Origin: RUG563 sp024681215
GTDB taxonomy: Bacteria > Bacillota > Clostridia > Christensenellales > Aristaeellaceae
Reading direction: 5' to 3'
Assembly: GCA_024681215.1 (NCBI GenBank)
Contig: JAILBG010000069.1
Coordinates: forward strand, 1-17,877
DNA length: 17,877 bases
Shown here piece by piece: positions 8,190 through 14,011 of this stretch. Position numbers and translations under genes: made by a program. Below the pieces are notes generated by a model that was given only the letters and a program-made list of their open reading frames with translations, ran no database searches and was not told the origin of the DNA. Numbering within the stretch: position 1 is the first letter of the stretch; every line of letters begins with the position of its first letter.

Positions 8190-8720
8190 TTATTCCTCCC
8201 AGCTGCAGACGGCCACTTCCTTCAGCCGCGTTTCGTCGATCACGATGACGCCGTTTTCCGCGTCCACCGTGGGGATCACGAATCGCAGCGCGGGCAGCAG
8301 CATTTCCCCCTTGGGGGTCCTGATCACGTACACGTCGTTTCCCCCGGGCTGCAGCACGTCCGTCACTTTTCCGATCTCGCCGCCTTTGCTGTCCACTGCG
8401 CGGCAGCCGATAAGATCGCAGATGAAGGTTTCGTTTTCATTCAGCTTCACGGCGTGGGCCCGGTCGATATACAGCAAAAGATCCCGCTGTTTTTCCGCTT
8501 CGTCCCGGGTTTCGGCGCCGTTCAGGCGCAGATATACCCCGTCGTCCCGGACGGAGACTTCTTCCACCGGTGCAGGGGTATACTGCCCGTCTTTGAAAAG
8601 ATACACCTTTTTCAGCGCCAGGAAGCGCCCCGGGTCATCCGTATCCGGGCGCACCTTCACCTGGCCGCGCACCCCCTGGGGCCGCAGCACCTGGCCGATC
8701 AGCAAGTATTCCGAAAGCAT
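8190..8720 (-). CDS. rimM: 16S rRNA processing / 30S maturation protein RimM
   Basis: RimM assists maturation of the 30S head domain through contact with ribosomal protein S19. The protein has 176 residues. The N-terminal beta-barrel carries LLIGQVLRPQGVRGQVKVRP (residues about 6-25), the family signature, then FLALKKVYLF. The C-terminal PRC barrel (about 90-170) includes IGCRAVDSKGGEIGKVTDVL and GGNDVYVIRTPKGEMLLPAL. The start is ATG at 8720 with GAGGA upstream; the open frame further upstream runs antisense-free into khpA sequence and lacks family similarity. It is preceded by a terminator-like hairpin (8745-8769) that separates it from khpA, and it abuts the GNAT gene with no spacer. Confidence 0.95.
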   Translation of the reverse strand: MLSEYLLIGQVLRPQGVRGQVKVRPDTDDPGRFLALKKVYLFKDGQYTPAPVEEVSVRDDGVYLRLNGAETRDEAEKQRDLLLYIDRAHAVKLNENETFICDLIGCRAVDSKGGEIGKVTDVLQPGGNDVYVIRTPKGEMLLPALRFVIPTVDAENGVIVIDETRLKEVAVCSWEE

Positions 8721-8744
8721 TGATATTCCTCGCAATTCAAAGAA

Positions 8745-8769
8745 AAGGGCGGCTGAAGATGCCGCCCTT
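8745..8769 (-). terminator. Terminator-like hairpin between khpA and rimM
   Basis: AAGGGCGGC pairs with GCCGCCCTT as a perfect 9-bp stem (8761-8769 with 8745-8753) around a seven-base loop. On the minus strand TTTTCTTT follows immediately. This has all parts of an intrinsic terminator, though the T-run is interrupted by one C. It would cut transcript level for rimM-GNAT-trmD relative to rpsP-khpA, or act as an attenuator. Confidence 0.7.
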
Positions 8770-8775
8770 CTGGCT

Positions 8776-9003
8776 TCACTGGATTTCAACGAAAACCGGC
8801 TTGGCATTTTTATCCGTAGCGGCCTTGACCACCGTACGGATCGCCTTGGCGATGCGCCCCTGCTTGCCAATCACCTTGCCCATGTCCTCGGGAGCCACGC
8901 TGAGCTCCAGAATAATGGCTTCAGGCCCTTCGGTTTCCATGACCTGAACCGCATCCGGCTGATCCACCAGCGACTTTGCCAGAAACAGGACGAGTTCGCG
9001 CAT
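8776..9003 (-). CDS. khpA: KH-domain RNA-binding protein KhpA (YlqC)
   Basis: This small protein has 75 residues and is a single KH domain. The hallmark GxxG loop appears as VIGKQGRIAKAIRTVVKAA (about residues 44-62). KhpA in Gram-positive bacteria binds RNA, often as a heterodimer with KhpB/Jag, and affects cell-wall growth and sRNA-related processes. The start is ATG at 9003 with AAAGGAA upstream. It lies between rpsP (36 bases before) and rimM, its standard place in Firmicutes, which confirms the call. No key residue is missing. Confidence 0.94.
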   Translation of the reverse strand: MRELVLFLAKSLVDQPDAVQVMETEGPEAIILELSVAPEDMGKVIGKQGRIAKAIRTVVKAATDKNAKPVFVEIQ

Positions 9004-9039
9004 GGATATTCCTTTCTGCGAATGCCGCTTGTTCTGTTT

Positions 9040-9288
9040 TTAGCCTTCGATAGCGCCGGATTTCTTGAGCAGCACGCGCACGGTATCCGTGGGCTGCGCG
9101 CCGTTCTTGATCCACTGCTGGGCTTTTTCGTTGTCCACCTTGATATCGGCGGGCTGCTTCATGGGATCGTAGTAGCCGATCTCCTCGATGAAACGGCCGT
9201 CGCGGGGGCTGCGCTCGTCGGCGACGACGATGCGGTAGAAGGGATGCTTTTTCATGCCCATTCTCTTGAGACGGATCTTGACTGCCAT
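9040..9288 (-). CDS. rpsP: 30S ribosomal protein S16
   Basis: S16 (bS16) binds 16S rRNA in the 30S body and guides its folding. The protein has 82 residues. The N-terminal AVKIRLKRMGMKKHPFYRIV and the following ADERSPRDGRFIEEIGYYDP are the conserved family block; the C-terminal part (WIKNGAQPTDTV) is also typical. The start is ATG at 9288 with GGGAGGA 10-11 bases upstream. It follows ffh by 69 bases, which include an imperfect hairpin, and precedes khpA. Expression is expected to be high, but no strong separate promoter is visible; it probably shares the ylxM promoter. Confidence 0.98.
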   Translation of the reverse strand: MAVKIRLKRMGMKKHPFYRIVVADERSPRDGRFIEEIGYYDPMKQPADIKVDNEKAQQWIKNGAQPTDTVRVLLKKSGAIEG

Positions 9289-9323
9289 GGTGATTGTTCC
9301 TCCCTTAAATGATTGTGATCTAT

Positions 9324-9348
9324 GGTAATCATACTGGATATGATGACC
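9324..9348 (-). other. Imperfect hairpin between ffh and rpsP
   Basis: GGTCATCATA pairs with TATGATTACC with one mismatch around a five-base loop (9339-9348 with 9324-9333). No T-run follows, so it is not an ordinary terminator. It might be an mRNA processing or stability site, or a protein-binding leader element upstream of rpsP. Function is unknown. Confidence 0.4.
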
Positions 9349-9357
9349 TGCGTGTTT

Positions 9358-10695
9358 TTACTGCGGGAATTTCATATTCCGCATGGCGCGGAGCGCGCCG
9401 CGTTTGTTGCCCATCATCTGCTTCATCATCTTCTGCATCTGCTCGAACTGGCGGATCAGGGCGTTCACATCCTGCACGGTAACGCCGGCGCCGGCGGCGA
9501 TGCGCTTGCGGCGGGAAGCGTTGAGGATAGCGGGGTTTTTGCGCTCCTTGAGCGTCATGCTGCAGATGATGGCCTCGGGCTTCTTCAGGGCGTTTTCGTC
9601 CACTTCCACGTTCCTGAGCTTGCTGCCGATGCCGGGCAGCATGCCCAGCACGTTCTGCAGGGGGCCCATCTTTTTGATCTGATGCATCTGATCCAGGAAA
9701 TCGTTCAAATCAAAATCGGTGGGCTTCTTCGTTTTGGCTTCCAGCTTGGCCAGGGCCTCGGCGTCCGCCGCGGCGGTGGCCTTTTCGATCAGGGTCAGGA
9801 TATCGCCCATGCCCAGGATGCGGCTGGCCATCCGCTCGGGATGGAAGGGCTCGATATCCCCCAGCTTTTCGCCGATGCCGGCGAACTTGATGGGCTTGCC
9901 CGTCACCGCCCGGACGGACAGCGCCGCGCCGCCGCGGGTATCGCTGTCCAACTTGGTGACGATGACGCCGTCGATGGAAAGCTGTTCGTCGAAGGATTTG
10001 GCCACGTTCACGGCGTCCTGGCCGGTCATGGCGTCCACCACCAGCAGGATCTCCTGGGGACGGATGGCGGCTTTGAGCTGCTTGAGCTCGTCCATCAGCG
10101 CTTCGTCGATGTGCAGCCGGCCGGCGGTATCCACGATCAGCACGTCACGCCCGTAATACCGGGCGTAGTCGATGGCTTCCTTCGCGGTCTGAACGGGGTT
10201 CTGGGTGCCTTTTTCGAACACGGGCACGCCCACCTGCTCGCCCACCACCTGCAGCTGCTTGATGGCGGCGGGGCGGTAGATATCACAGGCGGCCAGCATG
10301 GGCTTCTTGCCCTGCTTGGTCAGATATCCGGCCAGCTTGGCGGCCATGGTGGTTTTACCGGCGCCCTGCAGGCCGCAGAGCATATAGATCGTGGGCACCG
10401 CGGGCGACCAGGTGAGCTTTGCGCTGCTGCCGCCCATCAGGGCCGTCAATTCCTCATTGACGATCTTGATCACCTGCTGCCCGGCGTTCAGGTTGGCCAG
10501 GATCTCGGCGCCGACGCAGCGCTCCGTCACCTTTTTGATGAAATCCTTCACCACCAGGTAGTTCACGTCGGCTTCCAGCAGCGCCATGCGCACTTCCCGC
10601 ATGGCGTCCTTGATGTTCTGCTCGTTCAGCTTGCCCTTGCCGGTGAGCTTCTTAAACGCATTCTGAAGTTTTTCGGAAAGGCCTTCAAAAGCCAT
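9358..10695 (-). CDS. ffh: Signal recognition particle protein Ffh (SRP54)
   Basis: Ffh is the GTPase subunit of the signal recognition particle; with 4.5S/6S RNA it brings nascent membrane and secreted proteins to FtsY and SecYEG. The protein has 445 residues. The N domain is 1-95. The G domain has the P-loop GLQGAGKT (108-115), CDIYRPAAIKQL (137-148), DTAGR (189-193) and TKLD (247-250), with GIGEKLGDIEPF (273-284) near its end. The M domain, from about 325, carries the helix-turn-helix RNA-binding part (RKRIAAGAG) and a methionine-rich tail (FEQMQKMMKQMM). All GTPase motifs are intact. The start is ATG at 10695, one base after the ylxM stop; the ribosome binding site AGGAGGAA is inside ylxM. 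Confidence 0.98.
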   Translation of the reverse strand: MAFEGLSEKLQNAFKKLTGKGKLNEQNIKDAMREVRMALLEADVNYLVVKDFIKKVTERCVGAEILANLNAGQQVIKIVNEELTALMGGSSAKLTWSPAVPTIYMLCGLQGAGKTTMAAKLAGYLTKQGKKPMLAACDIYRPAAIKQLQVVGEQVGVPVFEKGTQNPVQTAKEAIDYARYYGRDVLIVDTAGRLHIDEALMDELKQLKAAIRPQEILLVVDAMTGQDAVNVAKSFDEQLSIDGVIVTKLDSDTRGGAALSVRAVTGKPIKFAGIGEKLGDIEPFHPERMASRILGMGDILTLIEKATAAADAEALAKLEAKTKKPTDFDLNDFLDQMHQIKKMGPLQNVLGMLPGIGSKLRNVEVDENALKKPEAIICSMTLKERKNPAILNASRRKRIAAGAGVTVQDVNALIRQFEQMQKMMKQMMGNKRGALRAMRNMKFPQ

Positions 10696-11073
10696 TTATC
10701 TTTCCTCCTGATCCAGCAGCGCGTCGATCCATTTTACGGCCGCATCCAGATGCCCGCGGCTGTCTTGTCCGGGCGTGATCTGCATAAGCTCCTCCCGGCA
10801 GGCGCGGAGCCCCTCTTCCATGCGCTGAAACCTGCTGAGCAGCCCCAGCTTTTCTTCCAGGCCCTCCAGCTGCTTTTCCGTACGGCTCAGCGTATCGTGC
10901 ACGCTCTGCCGGGACACGGAATACTGTTCCGCGATTTCGGAAAGGGAATAATCCTCTTCCCAGTTGAGCCGCGCCAGTTCCCTTTGGTTCTGAGTCAGCA
11001 TTTCGCCGTAAAAGGCCAGCAGCCAGGAAAGCCTCGCCTTCTTTTCCATTCCGGAAAGACCCTGCCTGTCCAT
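10696..11073 (-). CDS. ylxM: YlxM-type helix-turn-helix protein (UPF0122), SRP operon
   Basis: The protein has 125 residues and resembles sigma-70 region 4. The N-terminal block LSWLLAFYGEMLTQNQRELARL is followed by DYSLSEIAEQYSVSRQSVHDTL, a clear helix-turn-helix, and then a charged helix. YlxM proteins sit next to ffh in Firmicutes; in streptococci YlxM is reported to bind SRP components and affect SRP function. The start is ATG at 11073 with AGGAGG six bases upstream; an internal ATG at codon 9 has no better site. It opens the ylxM-ffh-rpsP operon. The upstream region holds a consensus promoter and two inverted repeats, one of which would form an RNA hairpin ending against the ribosome binding site. 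Confidence 0.93.
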   Translation of the reverse strand: MDRQGLSGMEKKARLSWLLAFYGEMLTQNQRELARLNWEEDYSLSEIAEQYSVSRQSVHDTLSRTEKQLEGLEEKLGLLSRFQRMEEGLRACREELMQITPGQDSRGHLDAAVKWIDALLDQEER

Positions 11074-11084
11074 CGCTGCCCTCC

Positions 11085-11106
11085 TGTCAAGGATTTTCCC
11101 TTGACA
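11085..11106. promoter_or_regulatory. Inverted repeat (IR-A) in the ylxM leader
   Basis: TGTCAAGG (11085-11092) and CCTTGACA (11099-11106) are a perfect 8-bp dyad with a six-base spacer. It covers the expected transcription start (about 11105) and runs up to the ylxM ribosome binding site. It could be a DNA operator or an RNA hairpin hiding the ribosome binding site. Confidence 0.6.
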
Positions 11107-11111
11107 AAAGA

Positions 11112-11139
11112 ATTATACACGTTTCTGTCCGCTTGTCAA
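11112..11139 (-). promoter_or_regulatory. SigA promoter for ylxM-ffh operon
   Basis: Minus-strand TTGACA (11134-11139) and TATAAT (11112-11117) both match consensus exactly with a 16-base spacer. Transcription would start about 32 bases before the ylxM ATG. It overlaps inverted repeat IR-B at its -35 side. Confidence 0.85.
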
Positions 11140-11156
11140 GTGTTTTTCCTTGACAA
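11133..11156. promoter_or_regulatory. Inverted repeat (IR-B) over the -35 of ylxM
   Basis: TTGTCAAG (11133-11140) and CTTGACAA (11149-11156) form a perfect 8-bp dyad with an eight-base spacer. One arm contains the -35 hexamer. The half-site is the same as in IR-A, whose centre is 49 bases away. Confidence 0.6.
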
Positions 11157-11162
11157 ATGTTT

Positions 11163-12428
11163 TTACTGATGATTTTTCATTTCCTGTTCCATTTTCAGCT
11201 CTGTCAGCTGCATCTGCATTTCCTGAAGCTCCGCCGTTTGCTGTTCGATCTTTTTCTGTAATTTTGCGATATCGGCTTCCGATTTTTTCCCGCCTTCGAT
11301 CCATCTTTGCAGCTGAAGCTGGCTTAATTCCAGGTATTCCGTCTGTTCCTTGATTTTTTCTTCCAGCTCCTGAACCGCCATATCTTCTGCTGCTGCGGAT
11401 AGAATCTCTTTTCCTTCAAAGTCTGATCCGCTGCTCAGCAGAGGATGATTCGACCCGATATACAGCTTCATGTCCGGCTGCGTGTTTACTTTCCTGATCG
11501 CAGGACAATTCATGAAGCAGTCTTTTTCCAGGACGATCCAGCTTGAAAGCAGATTTACTTCCTCCAGTTTGGGACAATTATTGAAATTCTGCTGCAAAAT
11601 GATGCTTTCACAATCAATATTCAACGTTTTCAATTCTTTCATATCATTGAACGCACCGGGCAACAGAACTCTCAGCGAGCTGGGCAGCGTCAGCGCTTCG
11701 ATGCCGGTATTCCTGAATGCGAACTGTTTGATCGTGATGTTTTCAGGCAGTTCGACGGCTTTCAGGGCAGTACAGCCTTCAAATGCGCTGTCCCCGATCG
11801 AAAGAAGCGTGGAAGGCAGCGGGCAGTACCGAAGATCCGCCTGATTGGAAAAGACGCCTCTGCCAATGATCCTTACGCCTTCGGGAATATAGGCGATTTT
11901 CAGCCCGTGCACAGCTTCGGTGCGGGATATGCCGCCCAGATCGCGGAACGTACATTCGATGTCCGTGACCGGATACCCTTCGATCTCCGCGGGAAAGGCC
12001 ACGTCGGCGGAAGGCTTGATATACGTAGCGATAATGCGGACTTCACCGCTATTGTTTATTTCGTATTCGAAGGGAAGATCGGAAACGTACTTTTCAAGGG
12101 TCAGGCTCTGTCCGCCGCTGCTCAGCGTCAGCCGGTCGCCTTCGATGCTGTATTCCGTGTCGATCCCGGATACGTTCACCGCATGGTCCGAATAGCTGCA
12201 GGGATATTCCGCCGTTTCATCCACGCTGGTCAGCACTACCGTTTGTCCCGGAAAGAAATAGATCCTTTTCCATTCCCCCGCGTTCGCATTCCCCCACCAT
12301 TCCGCCGGCACGTCGCCTACCGGCATCCAGCCGCCGGCGATGGGATTCGTATTCTCCTCCGCCACTGCGAAGCACAGGCAAAGCGCCGCCGCAAGGACCA
12401 GCAAGCAAGCAATCACCATACGTTTCAT
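11163..12428 (-). CDS. Secreted BspA-like leucine-rich-repeat protein with C-terminal coiled coil
   Basis: The protein has 421 residues. A signal peptide (MKRMVIACLLVLAAALCLCF, then AVAEE) indicates export; no lipobox Cys follows. Residues about 25-170 form an unrecognised extracellular region with several aromatic residues. Residues about 170-335 are LRR_5/BspA-type repeats, with recurring units like YIPEGVRIIGRGVF, LPSTLLSIGDSAFEGC and LPSSLRVLLPGAF. The last 75 residues are Glu/Gln/Lys-rich heptads (coiled coil) and end hydrophilic, without an LPxTG or membrane anchor. BspA-like repeats often mediate binding to host or other surfaces. The start is ATG at 12428, seven bases after GGAGGG; earlier ATGs crowd the site. 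It has its own promoter, with a dyad over the -35. It lies between the lipoprotein gene and ylxM and is likely monocistronic. Confidence 0.85.
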   Translation of the reverse strand: MKRMVIACLLVLAAALCLCFAVAEENTNPIAGGWMPVGDVPAEWWGNANAGEWKRIYFFPGQTVVLTSVDETAEYPCSYSDHAVNVSGIDTEYSIEGDRLTLSSGGQSLTLEKYVSDLPFEYEINNSGEVRIIATYIKPSADVAFPAEIEGYPVTDIECTFRDLGGISRTEAVHGLKIAYIPEGVRIIGRGVFSNQADLRYCPLPSTLLSIGDSAFEGCTALKAVELPENITIKQFAFRNTGIEALTLPSSLRVLLPGAFNDMKELKTLNIDCESIILQQNFNNCPKLEEVNLLSSWIVLEKDCFMNCPAIRKVNTQPDMKLYIGSNHPLLSSGSDFEGKEILSAAAEDMAVQELEEKIKEQTEYLELSQLQLQRWIEGGKKSEADIAKLQKKIEQQTAELQEMQMQLTELKMEQEMKNHQ

Positions 12429-12472
12429 CTGCATACCCTCCATAGGAATGATGATTTTTTTCAGCCACGAAT

Positions 12473-12501
12473 ATTATACCGTATTTTTGATCTGTATGCA
12501 A
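12473..12501 (-). promoter_or_regulatory. Promoter of the LRR protein gene
   Basis: Minus-strand TTGCAT (12496-12501) and a consensus TATAAT (12473-12478) are separated by 17 bases. The start codon lies about 45 bases beyond the -10. The -35 sits within the left arm of the dyad at 12495-12531. Confidence 0.7.
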
Positions 12502-12531
12502 CCGCGGACCTCTTTTTTTGACGGTTGCATA
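12495..12531. promoter_or_regulatory. 10-bp inverted repeat over the LRR gene -35
   Basis: TATGCAACCG (12495-12504) and CGGTTGCATA (12522-12531) are exact inverted copies 17 bases apart. One arm covers the -35 hexamer, as expected for an operator. No T-run follows on the minus strand, which argues against a terminator. Confidence 0.5.
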
Positions 12532-12559
12532 TAAAAGCACATACGTGTAACTGCTGTGC

Positions 12560-12607
12560 AACAAAGCAAAAGAAATGCAGCGCCGGCAAGCAACTGCCGA
12601 TACTGCA
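12560..12607 (-). terminator. Probable terminator after the lipoprotein gene
   Basis: On the minus strand TGCAG...CGGCA pairs with TGCCG...CTGCA across a six-base loop (12576-12607), with two G-T pairs and one mismatch in the middle. It is followed by a T-rich stretch (TTTCTTTTGCTTT). It lies about 70 bases after the lipoprotein stop. The rest of 12532-12673 holds no gene that I can see. Confidence 0.55.
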
Positions 12608-12673
12608 TCCCCTGTCAAGCGGGTATGGAAAAGATGGAGAGGGAACGTCCTTCCCGCGTTTCCTTCCGGGAAA

Positions 12674-13543
12674 TCAATGGTACAATTCCGCGGCAAGCTC
12701 GACCAGCTGCAGGTTTTCGCTGAAATCACGGAAGGTCGCGTCGCCTTCCCCGATTCGAATGATCCAGTTTTTTGTCGCGTTATTCGTTGTTTTGGCGTCA
12801 AGAAAGCTCATGGCAGGAAGATGCGGGATGTGCCGGTCGGCTTCTCCGACCTCCCAGCCCACCACGTTGGCCTTATACAATCTGAAATGCACCGTGCAGG
12901 TTTCCTCGTTGACTGTTTTCACCAGGGCAAAGCGAACCGGGAAACCGAAGGCATCCGTGTGATAGGGCGGGGTGTGGAGGAATCTCCCGTCGAGGAAGCT
13001 GCAATGGAATTCCTCGGATTCATTTGTCAGAATGCTGTAATCCTCCCGATCCGGAGAAATGGTTTTCCCCAGCAGCCTGTTCAGCGTTTCATTGACCTTT
13101 TCCAGCGTCAGGATACGGCAGGGATGGTCGCCTTCCTGCTCTGTGACGGAACCCGGATCGTTGTACTGCAGATACCGAAACGCAAACCGCACCAGCTCAG
13201 CGTCCTCATCCAGGTCGGTCTGCGTGTTCAAGACTTCCTGCTGCACAAAACCGGTCAGGAACCGGTTCAGCCGTTCCGTAAAATAGCTGATGACACCGGG
13301 AACGAAATCGGCGTTTTCTTCGGGTTCATCGGCTGTTCCGATCGGCAGGGCGGTTTCTTCCGCGGCCCGGTTCGTATCGATGGGTTCTATAGTGGTCACT
13401 TCGGAAGCGCCCGGTGCTGCCGCCGCGCTGTCTTTGGCCGCGTTTTCGGAGGTATTGCTGCATCCGGCCGCAAACACCAGCAAGACCGCCGCCACGGCGG
13501 CGAGCAAATGCTTCCAATGGATTGTGTGCTTGATTCGTTTCAT
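12674..13543 (-). CDS. Uncharacterised lipoprotein
   Basis: The protein has 289 residues. A basic N-terminus and hydrophobic helix end in FAAGC, a lipobox with C28 as the lipidated residue, so it is expected to be anchored on the outer face of the membrane. A low-complexity Ala/Ser/Glu/Thr linker (about 29-80) precedes a globular domain of about 200 residues with several aromatic and acidic patches (YFTERLNRFLTGFV, RFAFRYLQYND, FRLYKANVVGWEVGEA). I do not recognise this domain. The start is ATG at 13543, nine bases after GGAG; an in-frame TTG five codons earlier would overlap that site. A promoter lies at 13657-13685. It follows the tRNA-Ser terminator and precedes the LRR protein gene; both encode exported proteins. 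Confidence 0.8.
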   Translation of the reverse strand: MKRIKHTIHWKHLLAAVAAVLLVFAAGCSNTSENAAKDSAAAAPGASEVTTIEPIDTNRAAEETALPIGTADEPEENADFVPGVISYFTERLNRFLTGFVQQEVLNTQTDLDEDAELVRFAFRYLQYNDPGSVTEQEGDHPCRILTLEKVNETLNRLLGKTISPDREDYSILTNESEEFHCSFLDGRFLHTPPYHTDAFGFPVRFALVKTVNEETCTVHFRLYKANVVGWEVGEADRHIPHLPAMSFLDAKTTNNATKNWIIRIGEGDATFRDFSENLQLVELAAELYH

Positions 13544-13656
13544 AACAGATTTCTCCAATCGTCGTCTGCTTTCTGTTGAATGTTTTGCACAGCCAAAGCT
13601 CCGGCGTCAGCTTCCGGCTGAAAAAACATACGAGCGGCTTTGCGTATCTGAGAAAT

Positions 13657-13685
13657 ATTTTGTCATAGGCAGGCAGGAAAGTCAA
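13657..13685 (-). promoter_or_regulatory. Candidate promoter of the lipoprotein gene
   Basis: Minus-strand TTGACT (13680-13685) and CAAAAT (13657-13662) are separated by 17 bases, giving a leader of about 105 bases. The -10 matches only four of six positions. The rest of 13544-13770 shows no supported gene. Confidence 0.5.
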
Positions 13686-13765
13686 TACCTGCCACACGAA
13701 TTCCATAAAACCCCCTCACACGATTTGAAATACCTGTTATCTGGCAATTTGCGGTATTGACAGCA

Positions 13766-13810
13766 TAAAAAATCCCTTGCGGCTCTTCCGGTGAAGAACC
13801 ACAAGGGATT
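13766..13810 (-). terminator. Strong intrinsic terminator of tRNA-Ser
   Basis: On the minus strand AATCCCTTG-T-GGTTCTTC pairs with GAAGAGCC-G-CAAGGGATT around a four-base ACCG loop (13771-13810). This is an 18-bp stem with two G-T pairs, followed directly by a T-run. It begins 1 base after the tRNA CCA end. Confidence 0.92.
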
Positions 13811-13811
13811 G

Positions 13812-13903
13812 TGGCGGAGAAGGAGAGATTCGAACTCTCGAACGGTTTTACCCGTTACACGATTTCCAGTCGTGCGCCCTCGACCAAGCTAGGCGACTTC
13901 TCC
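13812..13903 (-). tRNA. tRNA-Ser (GGA anticodon), CCA encoded
   Basis: The 92-nt minus-strand sequence folds as a class II tRNA. The acceptor stem is GGAGAAG with CTTCTCC, with discriminator G and a genome-encoded CCA (13812-13814). The anticodon stem CACGA/TCGTG encloses the loop CTGGAAA, so the anticodon is GGA and it reads UCC and UCU. There is a long variable arm (AACGGG...CCGTT) as in serine tRNAs, and a T-arm GAGAGTTCGAATCTCTC. It is a single tRNA with its own promoter and terminator. Confidence 0.97.
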
Positions 13904-13933
13904 GTGCCGCTGACTTGCTCGTCAACGTGCGGA

Positions 13934-13962
13934 ATTATAGCACAGTTTTTTGGAATCGTCAA
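13934..13962 (-). promoter_or_regulatory. Promoter of tRNA-Ser
   Basis: Minus-strand TTGACG (13957-13962) and TATAAT (13934-13939) are separated by 17 bases. The -10 ends about 31 bases before the mature tRNA 5' end. Confidence 0.88.
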
Positions 13963-13975
13963 GCCAAAAATCTCA

Positions 13976-14005
13976 GGAAAATGCCCGGGCGGAAAAACGC
14001 CCGGG
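13976..14005 (-). terminator. Terminator after the dehydrogenase gene
   Basis: CCCGGGCG (13984-13991) and CGCCCGGG (13998-14005) pair perfectly with a six-base A/G loop. On the minus strand a short T-run interrupted by other bases (CATTTTCC) follows; on the plus strand TATTTTT follows. It lies 6 bases after the dehydrogenase stop. Confidence 0.7.
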
Positions 14006-14011
14006 TATTTT

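Noticed and set aside
8721..8870. N-terminal extension of RimM by 50 codons
   Set aside because: It reads through the hairpin and the end of khpA in another frame, while the ATG at 8720 has a ribosome binding site and begins the conserved domain.
9322..11169. 615-codon plus-strand open frame opposite ffh and ylxM
   Set aside because: It is a mirror of two firmly identified genes in GC-rich sequence; the product is His/Leu/Gly-rich low-quality sequence without a ribosome binding site.
13326..13706. Minus-strand open frame with GAGGGGG before its ATG, starting upstream of the lipoprotein gene
   Set aside because: Although the start region looks acceptable, the frame covers the lipoprotein promoter and then runs out of frame through the lipoprotein gene with Arg/Gly-rich noise; the lipoprotein frame is much better supported.
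13812..13903. tRNA-Ser as an integration site for the adjacent genes
   Set aside because: I saw no second copy of the tRNA 3' end and no integrase in the flanking genes, so an integrated element is not supported.
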